In this document: positions 33,767 through 45,600 of the stretch, piece by piece | Layout: each line of letters opens with the position of its first letter | Position numbering within the stretch: the stretch's first letter is position 1 | Made by a program: the position numbers and the translations under genes | Notes under the pieces: generated by a model | Databases searched by the model: none | What the model saw: the letters and a program-made list of their open reading frames with translations, nothing else | What the model was told of the DNA's origin: nothing | From: Elymus sibiricus | Taxonomy: Eukaryota > Streptophyta > Magnoliopsida > Poales > Poaceae | Assembly (NCBI GenBank): GCA_039707655.1 | Contig: CM077667.1 | Span: 418,853,409 to 418,917,408 of the forward strand | DNA: 64,000 nucleotides | Direction of reading: 5' to 3'

Positions 33767-35348
33767 TGCTACTTCTTGAGCTTGCGTTGGTTTTCCCTTG
33801 AAGAGGAAAGGGTGATGCAGCAAAGTAGATAAGTATTTCCCTCAGTTGTTGAGAACCAAGGTATCAATCCAGTAGGAGGTACAAGCAAGGCCCCAATATA
33901 TGCACCTGCACAAACAATCAAACACTTGCACCCAACGCTATAAAGGGGTTGTCAATCCCTTCACGGTTACTTGCACGGATGAGATCCGAAAGAGATAGAT
34001 ATAAAAGATTACTAAAACGAAAACTAAAATAAAAGTAAATAAATTGCAGCAAAGTATTTTTGGTATTTTTGGTTTATAGATCTGAAAATATAATATGGAA
34101 AATAGACCCGGGGGCCATAGGTTTCACTAGAGGCTTCTCTCTTGAAGGAAAATAATATGGTGGGTGAACAAATTACTGTCGAGCAATTGATAGAAAAGCG
34201 CATAGTTATGACGATATCCAAGGCAATGATTATTCATATAGGCATCACGTCCGTATCAAGTAGACGGAAACGATTCTGCATCTACTACTATTACTCCATA
34301 CATCGATCGACTCCAGCCTGCATCTAGAGTATTAAGTTCATGAAGAACAGAGTAACGCATTAAGTAAGATGACATGATGTAGAGGGATAAACTCAAGCAA
34401 TATGATGAAAACCCCATCTTTTTATCCTTGATGGCAACAATACAAATACGTGCCTCGCTACCCCTACTTTGTCACTGGGTGAGGACACCGCAAGATTGAA
34501 CCCAAAACTAAGCACTTCTCCCATTACAAGAATTACCAATCTAGTTGGCCAAACCAAACCAATAAATCGAAGAGACTTGCAAAGATATGAAATCATGCAT
34601 ATAAGAATTCAGAGAAGATTCAAATAATATTCATAGATAATCTGATCATAAATCCACAATTCATCGGATCTCGACAAACACACCGCAAAAGATTATTACA
34701 TCGGATAGATATCCATGAAGATCATGGAGAACATGGTATTGAAGATCATAGGGAGAGAAGAAGCCATCTAGCTACTAGCTATGGACCCGAAGGTCTGAGG
34801 TGAACTACTCACGCATCATCGGAAGGGCAATGGTGTTGATGTAGATGCCCTCCGTGATCGAATCCCCCTTCGGCAGATTACCGGAAAAGGCCCCAAGATG
34901 GGATCTCACGGGAACAGAGGCTTGCGGCGGTGGAAAAGTATTATCGTGGCTCTCTTTGGTATTGGGGAATATTCCTAAATTTATAGGCGAAGAGTTAGGG
35001 TTGGAGGAGCTACGGGGGGCCCACAAGCCAGGGGGCGCCCCCCAGGGGCGCGCCCTGGTGGCTTGTGGCCTACCCGTAGGTCTTCTGGCCTCTTCACGAA
35101 GCCTCCTGGGTTCCTTCTGGTCCAAGAAAAATCAGCGTAGAATTTTATTCCGTTTGGACTCCGTTGGATATTCCTTTTCTGCAATACTCAAAAACAAGGA
35201 AAAAACAGAAACTGGCACTGGGCACTAGGTTAATAGGTTAGTCCCAAAAATAATATAAAATAGCATATTAATGCATATAAAACATCCAAAACAGATAATA
35301 TAATAGCATGGAACAATCAAAAATTATAGATACGTTGGAGACGTATCA
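33767..35348 (-). repeat. Gypsy-A 3' LTR
   Basis: TGCTACTTC to GACGTATCA on the + strand, about 1,582 bp. The boundary with the host LTR is ambiguous by about 8 bases because ATCCTTCT precedes TGCTAC both here and at the inner edge of the other LTR. A strong GC-rich inverted repeat (CCACAAGCCA...TGGCTTGTGG) lies at 35021-35068. Confidence 0.88.
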
Positions 35349-38163
35349 GCATCCCCAAGCTTAATTCCTGCTCGTCCTCGAGTAGGTAAATGATAAAAAC
35401 AGAATTTTTGATGTGGAATGCTACCTAACATATTTATCCATGTAATATTTTTATTATGGCATGAATGTTCAGATCTATAAGATTCGAAACAAAAGTTTAA
35501 TGTTGACATAAAAACAATAATACTTCAAGCATACTAACAAAGCAATCGTGTCTTTTCAAAATAACATGGCCAAAGAAAGTTATCGCTACAAAATCATATG
35601 GTCTGGCTATGCTCCATCTTCCCCACACAAAGTATTTAAATCATGCACAACCCCGTTGACAAGTCAAGCAATTGTTTCACACTTTTTATGTTCTCAAACC
35701 TTTTCAACTTTCACGCAATACATGAGCGTGAGCCATGGATATAGCACTATAGGTGGAATAGAATATGGTGGAGGTTGTGAGGAAAAGGAGAAGATAGTCT
35801 CACATCAACTAGGCGTATCAACGGGCTATGGAGATGCCCATCAATAGATATCAATGTGAGTGAGTAGGGATTGCCATGCAACGGATGCTCTAGAGCTATA
35901 AGTGTATGAAAGCTCAAAAAGAAACTAAGTGGGTGTGCATCCAACTCGCTTGCTCACGAAGACCTAGGGCAATTTGAGGAAGCCCATCATTGGAATATAC
36001 AAGCCAAGTTATATAATGAAAAATTCCCACTAGTATATGAAAGTGACAAAATAGGAGACTCTCTATCATGAAGATCATGGTGCTACTTTGAAGCACAAGT
36101 GTGGAAAAAAAGATAGTAGCATTGTCCCTTCTCTCTTTTCTCTCACATTTTTTTTTAATTTTTGGTGGGCATCTTTGGCCTCTTTTTTTTATTTGGGCTT
36201 CATTGGCCTCTTTTATTATTTGTAAAGTCCGGAGACTCATCCCAACTTGTGAGGGAATCATAGCTTCCATCATCCTTTCCTCACATGGGACAATGCTCTA
36301 ATAATGATGATCATCACACTTTTATTTACTTACAACTCAAGAATTACAACTCGATACTTAGAATAAAATATGACTCTATATGAATGCCTCCGGCGGTGTA
36401 CTGGGATGTGCAACGATCTAGCATAGCAAATGACATCAAAAAATGGACAAGCCATGAAAACATCATGCTAGCTATCTTAGATCATGCAAAGCAATATGAT
36501 AATGATGGTGCGTGTCATGATAAACGGAACGGTGGAAGTTGCATGGCAATATATCTCGGAATGGCTACGGAAATGCCATAATAGGTAGGTATGGTGGCTG
36601 TTTTTAGGAAGGGAATATGGTGGGTTTAATGCACCGGCGAAAGTTGCGCGGTACTAGAGAGGCTAGCAATGGTGGAAGGGTGAGAATGCATATAATCCAT
36701 GAACTCACATTAGTCATAAAGAACTCACATACTTATTGCAAAAGTCTATTAGTTATCGAAGCAATGTATTAGACGCATGCTCCTAGGGGAGAGGTTGGTA
36801 GGAGTTAACCATCGCGCGCTCCCGACCCTCACACAAAGGATGACAATCAATAAACAAATCATGCTCCGACTTCGTTACATAACGGTTCACCATACGTGCA
36901 TGCTACGGGAATCACAAACTTTTAACACAAGTATTTCTACCAATCCACAATTACTCATTAGCATGACTCTAATATCACCATCTTTATATCGCAAAACTAT
37001 ATGCGAGGAATCAAACTTCTCATAGTATTCAATGAACTTTATATGAAAGTTTTTATTATATCCCTCTTGGAAGCCCATTATATTAGGACTAAATTCATAA
37101 CCTAAACCAACTACCATGCTGTTTAAAGACTCTCAAAATAATATAAGTGAGTTACGAGAGTTCAATTATTTCTATAAATAAAACACCACCGTGCTCTAAA
37201 AAGATATAAGTGAAGCACTAGAGCAAAATTGCCTAGCTCAAAAGATATAAGTGAAGCACATAGAGTATTATAATAAATTCACGATTTATGCGTGTCCCTC
37301 TCAAAAGATGTGTGCAGAAAGTATGATTGTGGCAAACTAAAAAGCAAAGACTCATATCATACAAGACGCTCCAAGCAAAACACATATCATGTGGTGAATA
37401 AAATATAGCCTCAAGTAAATTTACCGATGGATTGAAGACGAAAGAGGGGATGCCTTCCGGGGCATCCCCAAGATTAGGCTCTTTGGTATCCTTGAATATT
37501 CCTTGGGGTGCCTTGGGCATCCCCAAGCTTAGGCTCTTGCCACTCCTTATTCCATAGCCCATCAAATCTTTACCCAAAACTTGAAAACTTCACAACACAA
37601 AACTCAACAGAAAACTCGTGAGATCCGTTAGTATAAGAAAAATAAATCACCACTTTAGGTACTGTTGTGAACTCATTATTTATTTATATTGGTGTAATAT
37701 CTACTGTATTCCTACTTCTCCATGGTTCATACCCCCCGATACAACCCATAGATACATCAAAATAAGCAAACAACACATAGAAAACAGAATCTGTCTAAAA
37801 CAGAACAGTCTGTAGAAATCTGTAAACTTCGAGTACTTCTGGAACTCTAAAAATTCTTAAAAATTAGGAAAATGTAAGGAATTTGTATATAAATACTGTG
37901 TTAAAATTTCAGCTCAATATAATATTCCAGTAAAAAATGAAAATTCATATACTGGACGCAAAGTTTCTGTTTCAGATTCAGCATCACTTCTACTCATCCT
38001 ATGAATCATCCTAACGGTTCTACTTGGCACAAAAAGTAAATAAACCATAAAAACACAATCATAAAATAGGCATAATTGTGTCAACGCTCAAAAACAGAAA
38101 GGAAAAAGCAAAATTTATTTATTCATTGGGTTGCCTCCCAACAAGCGCTATCATTTTACGCCC
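35349..38163 (-). other. Gypsy-A internal non-coding region
   Basis: About 2.8 kb between the orphan ORF and the 3' LTR. It starts next to the LTR with GCATCCCCAAGCTTA, the polypurine tract when read on the minus strand. It contains further copies of that motif (37461, 37517), a GGGGATGCC...GGCATCCCC hairpin at 37446-37469 and two copies of GATATAAGTGAAGCAC (37203, 37244). No coding region is supported. Confidence 0.6.
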
Positions 38164-38988
38164 CTAGCTAGGCATAATGATTTCAATGATGCTCACATAA
38201 AAAGTAGTAATTGAAATATGCAAGAAAGCATCATGAATCTCATGAAAAGCACATTTACGTCTAACCCACTTCCTATGCATAGGGATTTTGTGAGCAAACA
38301 ATTTATGGGAACAAGAATCAACTAGCATAGGAAGGTAAAACAAGCATAACTTCAAAACTTTGAACACATAGTGAGGAAACTTGATATTATTGCAATTCCT
38401 ACAAGCATATGTTCCTCCCTCATAATAAATTTCAGTAGCATCATGAAGGAATTCAACAATATAACTATCACATAAATCATTCTTTTCATGATGCACAAAC
38501 ATAGAATTTTCATTACTCTCCACATAAGCAAATTCCTTTTTATCCATTGTAGTGGGAGCAGACTCAACAAAATAACTATCATGAGACACTTGATTGACAT
38601 AACCAGATTGCAAATTAAAACCATGATGATAAGTTTCACCATCATCATGAATAGGAGGCATGCAAACATCATAATAAATTTGCTCATCAAAACTTGGGGG
38701 ACTAAAAATATCATCTTCATCAAACATAGCATCCCCAAGCTTGTGGCTTTGCATATCGTTAGCATAATTGACATTAATAGAATTGATAGTAACATCATTG
38801 CAATCATGCTTTCCAATCAAGGAGATATCATGAATCACCTTATAAATTTCTTCTTTCAACACTTCATCAAAATTTTCATGATTTATAAGCAAAACTTCAT
38901 AGAGACAATCAAGTGCACTCAACTCACTAGCAATTGGTTCATCATAATTTGGTCTTTTGAAAAGATTAGCAAGTGGATGAGGATCCAT
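38164..38988 (-). CDS. Orphan ORF of Gypsy-A, unknown function (275 codons)
   Basis: Uninterrupted ORF from ATG 38988 to a stop at 38164, placed where gag would begin, about 300 bases inside the primer site. I do not recognise a domain. The N-terminal two thirds are acidic and rich in Asp, Glu, His and Tyr; the last 90 residues are basic and Cys-rich, with RNCNNIKFP, MLVDSCSHKLFAHKIPMHRK and KCAFHEIHDA. No signal peptide is obvious. A homologue lies at 47706-48584 in element B, closely similar from HKLGDAMF to near the C-terminus. Retention of an open frame in both elements, which lack pol, suggests constraint or recent origin from an active copy. It could be a much diverged gag or a captured host sequence; neither is shown. 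Confidence 0.55.
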   Translation of the reverse strand: MDPHPLANLFKRPNYDEPIASELSALDCLYEVLLINHENFDEVLKEEIYKVIHDISLIGKHDCNDVTINSINVNYANDMQSHKLGDAMFDEDDIFSPPSFDEQIYYDVCMPPIHDDGETYHHGFNLQSGYVNQVSHDSYFVESAPTTMDKKEFAYVESNENSMFVHHEKNDLCDSYIVEFLHDATEIYYEGGTYACRNCNNIKFPHYVFKVLKLCLFYLPMLVDSCSHKLFAHKIPMHRKWVRRKCAFHEIHDAFLHISITTFYVSIIEIIMPS

Positions 38989-39293
38989 ATCAATAGATTT
39001 TTAGCAAGCGAAGATGCAAGCAAATAGAAGGCACATGGCAACACAAGCAAACAAAAAGCAAACGAAAAGACGAACGGAAGAAGGGCGAATAAAAAGGCAA
39101 ATCTTTTTGGGTTTTTTTTCTTCTGAAAATCGTTTTAGAAGTGGGGGAGAGGAAAACTAGAGGCAAATAATGTAAATGCAAGAGATGAGTTTGTGATGGG
39201 TACTTGGTAGGCTTGATGTAGATCCCTCCGACAACCACACCAAAAATTGGCAAGTTGACGGGAGAGTTCTTGTCTTGACTTGCTATGTATCCT
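38989..39293 (-). other. Gypsy-A leader
   Basis: Leader between primer site and orphan ORF, with no supported gene. A C/T-rich stretch on the minus strand (about 39050-39130) precedes the ORF. Confidence 0.4.
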
Positions 39294-39310
39294 CCCCGGC
39301 AACGGCGCCA
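39294..39310 (-). promoter_or_regulatory. Gypsy-A primer binding site (tRNA-Asp type)
   Basis: On the minus strand TGGCGCCGTTGCCGGGG, the tRNA-Asp-type primer site common in Athila-type plant Gypsy elements, lies 11 bases after the 5' LTR. Confidence 0.85.
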
Positions 39311-39321
39311 GAAATCCTTCT

Positions 39322-40906
39322 TGCTACTTCTTGAGATTGCGTTGGTTTTCCCTTGAAGAGGAAAGGGTGATGCAGAAAAGTATATAAGTATTTCCCTCAG
39401 TTGTTGAGAACCAAGGTATCAATCCAGTAGGAGGTACAAGCAAGGCCCCAATCTATGCACCTGCACAAACAATCAAACACTTGCACCCAACGCTATAAAG
39501 GGGTTGCCAATCCCTTCACGGTTACTTGCAAGGATGAGATCCGAAAGAGATAGATATAAAAGATTACTAAAATGAAAACTAAAATAAAAGTAAATAAATT
39601 GCAGCAAAGTATTTTTGGTATTTTTGGTTTATAGATCTGAAAATATTATATGGAAAATAGACCCCGGGGCCATAGGTTTCACTAGAGGCTTCTCTCTTGA
39701 AGGAAAATAATACGGTGGGTGAACAAATTACTGTCGAGCAATTGATAGAAAAGCGCATAGTTATGACGATATCCAAGGCAATGATTATGCATATAGGCAT
39801 CACGTCCGTAACAAGTAGACCGAAATGATTCTGCATCTACTACTATTACTCCACACATCGACCGACTCCTGCCTGCATCTAGAGTATTAAGTTCATGAAG
39901 AACAGAGTAACGCATTAAGTAAGATGACATGATGTAGAGGGATAAACTCAAGCAATATGATGAAAACCCCATCTTTTTATCCTTGATGGCAACAATACAA
40001 ATACGTGCCTCGCTACCCCTACTTTGTCATTGGGTGAGGACACCACAAGATTGAACCCAAAACTAAGCACTTCTCCCATTGCAAGAATTACCAATCTAGT
40101 TGGCCAAACCAAACCAATAACTCGAAGAGACTTGCAAAGATATGAAATCATGCATATAAGAATTCAGAGAAGATTCAAATAATATTCATAGATAATCTGA
40201 TCATAAATCCACAATTCATCGGATCTCGACAAACACACCGCAAAAGAGTATTACATCGGATAGATCTCCATGAAGATCATGGAGAACATGGTATTGAAGA
40301 TCATAGGGAGAGAAGAAGCCATCTAGATACTAGCTATGGACCCAAAGGTCTGAGGTGAACTACTCACGCATCATCGGAAAGGCAATGGTGTTGATGTAGA
40401 TGCCCTCTGTGATCGAATCCCCCTCCGACAGATTACCGGAAAAGGCCCCAAGATGGGATCTCACGGGAACAGAGGCTTGCGGCGGCGGAAAAGTCTTATC
40501 GTGGCTCTCTTTGGTATTGGGGGAATATTCCTAAATTTATAGGTGAAGAGTTAGGGTTGGAGGAGCTACGGGGGGCCACAAGCCAGGGGGGCGCCCCCCC
40601 CAGGGGCGCGCCCTGGTGGCTTGTGGCATACCCGTAGGTCTTCTGGCCTCTTCTCGAAGCCTCCTGGGTTCCTTCTGGTCCAAGAAAAATCAGCGTAGAA
40701 TTTTATTCCGTTTGGACTCCGTTGGATATTCCTTTTCTGCAATACTCAAAAACAAGGAAAAAACAGAAACTGGCACTGGGCACTAGGTTAATAGGTTAGT
40801 CCCAAAAATAATATAAAATAGCATATTAATGCATATAAAACATCCAAAACAGATAATATAATAGCATGGAACAATCAAAAATTATAGATACGTTGGAGAC
40901 GTATCA
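39322..40906 (-). repeat. Gypsy-A 5' LTR
   Basis: TGCTACTTC to GACGTATCA, about 1,585 bp, partner of 33767-35348. The Copia-2 LTR resumes immediately after it with CTCCCC. Confidence 0.88.
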
Positions 40907-41093
40907 CTCCCCAAGGAAAGGAATGAATAGGATTGGCCATGCTTCAAGAATGAGTACCCTACATTTTACATTTTGTGAGAAATCACTTTGAGTCCATAGG
41001 AAAGCCAATACTATTAAAAGGGGATGAGGTAAATATGATGATCTGGTTGCTCAAGTGCTTAGAGGTAGCCACCAAAAATACTCACCCACTTCC
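40907..41093 (+). repeat. Copia-2 3' LTR, segment 2
   Basis: Matches the 5' LTR from about 24690 (CTCCCCAAGGAAAGG) to about 24877 (CACCCACTT), then ends abruptly at element B. Confidence 0.9.
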
Positions 41094-42600
41094 TGATAAC
41101 CCACAAGTGTAGGGGATCGTTTGTAGCCTTTTTCGATAAGTTAGAGTGTCGAACCCAATGAGGATCTAAAGTCAGAACAAATATTCCCTCAGGTTCTATC
41201 GACCACCGATACAACTCTACACACGCTAATGCTTGCTTTACCTAGAACAAGTATGAAACTACTTTGCGGGAATAAAACTAGAAGTACTTTTTAATGAAGA
41301 ACGTGGAAATAAAAGTTAGGTGTTGTTTTCATAAAATAACAATAAAAGTAAATAACTTAGTAGAAAGCTTTTTGTGTAACGCAAGAGAAAGATTGTCCCT
41401 AGGCAATTGAATATAATATGATAGATACTTGTTATATGCAATGAATGAGAGGCATACGCCAACACACTTTCCGTACTTGGATCATATGCACTTATGATTG
41501 GAACTCTAGCAAGCATCCGCAACTACCAAAGTTCATTAAGGTAAAACCCAACCATAGCATTAAGTATCAAGTCCTCTTTACTCCCATACGCAACAACTCA
41601 CCTACTCAGGTTTATGCTTCTGTCACCTCAAGCAACCCACCATAGGAAAATCATGAACATATTGCAACACCCTACAGCGGGAATCCCTCATGTTTGCGCG
41701 ACACAGAAGGCACCATAGGTCAGCACCATATCAATATACAACTCACATCCATAACATCATACCACAATTAACCCATAGGACAAAAGAGATCTACTCAAAC
41801 ATCATTGAATGGCCAAATATCATTGGGAAATAATATATGGAGTAGAGCACCATGTTTAAGTAGAGATTACAGCGGGGAAGAGAAGTGTTACACCGCTGCA
41901 TAGTGGGGGAGAGAGTTGGTGTTGACGGCGGCGAAGTTGTTGGTGTAGATCGCCGTCACGATGATTGCCCCGACGGCGTTCCGGCGCCACCGAGAGAGAG
42001 TGGAGAGAGCCCCCTCCTTCTTCTTCTTCCTTGGCCTCCCCCCTAGATGGGAGGAGAGTTCCCCGTCTGGTCCATGGCCTCCATGGCGGCGGAGGGGCAG
42101 GATCCCCTCCTAGTCCCTCTCTGTTCTCTTCTGTTTCTCGTTCTTGTTTTCTGGCCGAAAACCGTTTCTTAGATTCCCCGAGATCCGTAACTCCGATCGG
42201 GCTGAAATTTTGAGGGGATTCTTATCCAAACATTAGCTTCCTTGCGCCCGAAGGAGATCTCCAACCAATGTACGAGGTGGGCACAACCCACCACCATGCG
42301 TTTGGGCCCCTAGGCGCCGTGGTGTATCTTGGGGGCTGTGGGCCTCCGTTTGTGTTGATTCTACTTCTCAAAATTCACAAATATGCCAAAAAAATCTTCG
42401 TAAAATTTCATAGCCTTTGGACTTCGTTTGATATGGATATTCTGCGAAACAAAAAACATGCAACAAATAGGAACTGGCACTGGGCACTAGATCAATATGT
42501 TAGTCCAATAAATAATATAAAATGTTGCCAAAAATATGTGAAAGTTGTATAATATTGGCATGAAACAATCAAAAATTATAGATACGACGAAGACGTATCA
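41094..42600 (-). repeat. Element B left LTR (family X)
   Basis: TGATAACCCACAAGTG to GACGTATCA, about 1.5 kb. A second, partial family-X copy is at about 63235-63822. It shares only its last bases and general layout with the Gypsy-A and Z LTRs. Confidence 0.8.
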
Positions 42601-45600
42601 GCATCCCCAAGCTTAATTCCTGCTCGTCCTCGAGTAGGTAAATGATAAAAAAGATAATTTTTCATGTGGAATGCTACCTAGCGTAATCTTGATCATATAT
42701 CTAATCATGGCATGAATATTAAGACACAAGTGATTCAAAGCAATAGTCTAGTTTTGACATAAAGAGATTAATACTCGGGCATGCCAACAAACAATCATGT
42801 CTTTCAAAATATCAAGGCTAAAGAACGCTATCCCTACAAAATCATATAGCCTTGTCATGCTCTGTCTTCTTAACACAAAGTATAATTCATGTACTACCCC
42901 AGTGTCAGCCAAGCAATTGGTTCATACTTTTTAACGCGCTTCAGCATTTTCAACCCTCACGCAATACATGAGTGCAAGCCATGGATATAGCACTATGAGT
43001 GGAATAGAATATGGTGGTAGGTTTCAAAGGGGTAAAAGTGGAGAAGAAAGTCTCGCATCAACTCAGCGTATCAACGGGCTATGGAGATGCCCATCAATAG
43101 ATATCAATGTGAGGAGTAGGGATTGCCATGCAACGGATGCACTAAGAGTTATAAGTGTATGAAAGCTCAATATGAAAACTAAGTGGGTGTGCATCTAACT
43201 CTACAATGAAAAATTCCCACTAGTATATGAAAGTGACAACATAGGATACTCTCTATATGAAAAACATGGTGCTACGTTGAAGCACAAGTGTGGAATTAGC
43301 ATGCCCCTTTTTTTCTTTTTCTTTCTTTTTTTCCTCGTTTTTTTCTTTTTTTCTCCTTTTCTTTTTTTTTCTTTGTCCGGAGCCTCATCCCGACTTGTGG
43401 GGGAATCATAGTTTCCATCATCCTTTCATCACTGGGACATGCTCTAATAATGAATAATGATGATCATCACACTTCTATTTACTTACAACTCAATATTACT
43501 ACGATAGTAGAACAAAGTGTGACTCTATATGAATGCAATGATCTAGCGTAGCAAAGATATAAAAAAACGGACAAGCCATGGAAACATCATGCTAGCTATC
43601 TTACGATCATGTAATGCAATATGACAATGAATGCTCAAGTCATCAAAACAGAAGCGGTGAAAGTTGCATGGCAATATATCTCGGAATGGCTATGGAAATG
43701 CCATAATAGGTAGGTATGGTGGCTGTTTTGAGGAAGATATAATAAGGCTTATGTGTGATAGAGCGTATCATATCACGGGGTTTGGATGCACCGGTGAAGT
43801 TTGCACTGACTCTCGAGGTGAGAAAGGGCAATGCACAGTACCGTAGAGACTAGCAAATTGCGGAAAGGTAAGAGTGCGTATAATCCATGGACTCACATTA
43901 GTCATAAAGAACTCACATACTTATTGCAAAAGTTTATTAGCCCTCGAAGCAAACTATTACTGCGCATGCTCCTAGGGGGGAGGTTGGTAGGAGTTAACCA
44001 TCACGCGCCCCCGACCTTCGCACAAAGATAGACAATCAAGAATAAATTGTGCTCCAACTTCCTAGCATAACGGGAGACTATATGTGCATGCCTCGGGAAT
44101 CACAAACCTTAACAGCAATATCTTACTAAACATGATCATCCACTAGTACCTCCCACATATTATCATCTCTATATCGCAAAACTATTGCAAGGAATCAAAC
44201 ATATCATATTCAGTGATCCCTAAGTTTTATGTAGGATTTTATGACTAACCATGCAAATGACCAATTCCCTGTTGACTCTCTAAATAGATATAAGTGAAGC
44301 AAGAGAGTTTAATTCTTTCTACAAAAGACCATGCTCTAATGAATATAAGTGAAGCAAAAGAGCATTCTTCAAATATCGGTTTTCTATGTGAAGAGAAACA
44401 CGCAAGCCAAACTTCAAATGATATAAGTGAAGCACATGAAGCATTCTATAAAGCCATACTCAAAAGATATAGGTGAAGTGCAATGAGCATTCTATAAATC
44501 AACCATGGACTATCTCATACCAGCATGGTGCATAAAAGAAAAGCGAAAACTAAACACAAAAGATGCTCCAAGATTCACACATAACACATGAACGAAGCGA
44601 AAACGAAAACATACCGATACTTGTTGAAGAAAGATGGGATGCCTTCCGGGACATCCCCAAGCTTAGACGCTTGAGTCTCCTTGGATATTTACTTGGGGTG
44701 CCTTGGGCATACTCAAGCGTGAACTCTTGCCTCTCCTCCTTCTCCTCATATCGAGACCTCCTCGATGTTCGAACACTTCATCCACACAAAACTTAACAGA
44801 AGACTGGTGAGATCCGTTAGTATAATAAAGCAAATTCCTACTTTAAGTACTGTTGCAAACCCATTAATATTTTATATTTGCATTATCCCTGCTGTATTAT
44901 AACTTTTCCATGGCTTATACCACCGATAAAATCGATAGTTTCATCAAAACAAGCAAAACAATGCATCAAAAACAGAATCTGTCTTAAAGAGGACAGTCTG
45001 TAGTAATCTGAACTTTGACCATACTTCTGTAACTCCAAAAATTCTGAAAAATTAGGACGAAATAAAATTTGTATAGCAATACCATGTAAAAATTTCAGAA
45101 ACTTTCCACATTCCAGTAAAAATTGAAAATTCACGCACTACGCAGAGGTGCCAGAGCTCAAAGCTTAAATCAGAGATAAATATAATTTTGGGAGGTGCAC
45201 CCTTCCTGTCAACGTTACGACCAAGAGTTATCAATATCTTCCATGTTAAACACATTAGCGGCGGTTCCCAAGCGGTAAAAGTAAAGGTTTACTCCCCTTC
45301 CACCAACAAACACACTCCACGGATAGCCGAATCCACAGGTACCGTTCATACCAACAACATTCCTGGGGGAGTTTTGTTTAATTATTTGCATTTTTTTATT
45401 TCGGGACTGGGAATCCCTATTACCGCCCTTCTCGTGCAAGGACAAGTGAATAAACACTCATCATGAGAATAACCCGCTTAACATGGAAGATACTGACCGC
45501 CCCCTGTCGCTCCATGAGCGGTCCAGGCACACAAAACAAGTGTTCATTTGAAATTTTAGAGGTGGCACATGCAAATTTACTTGGAATGGCAGTGAAATAC

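Larger units (their letters stand above)
33767..40906 (-). mobile_element. Gypsy-A: non-autonomous Gypsy element without gag-pol
   Basis: A 7.1-kb element in minus orientation inside the Copia-2 3' LTR. Two LTRs of about 1.58 kb enclose a 4-kb internal region with a tRNA-Asp-type primer site and a polypurine tract. I see no reverse transcriptase, integrase, protease or RNase H. One 275-codon unrecognised ORF sits just inside the primer site. The LTR pair differs by roughly 2% by eye. It resembles the large non-autonomous (LARD-like) Gypsy elements of Triticeae that depend on Athila-type partners. Confidence 0.85.

Noticed and set aside
34805..35228. ORFs on both strands around a GC-rich block
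   Set aside because: They cover the LTR hairpin of Gypsy-A and have low-complexity Pro/Arg/Gly translations.
38488..39027. 179-codon + strand ORF, with a similar one at 47991-48431
   Set aside because: Antisense of the orphan ORF, rich in Ile/Met/Thr; its duplication simply follows from the conserved minus-strand frame.
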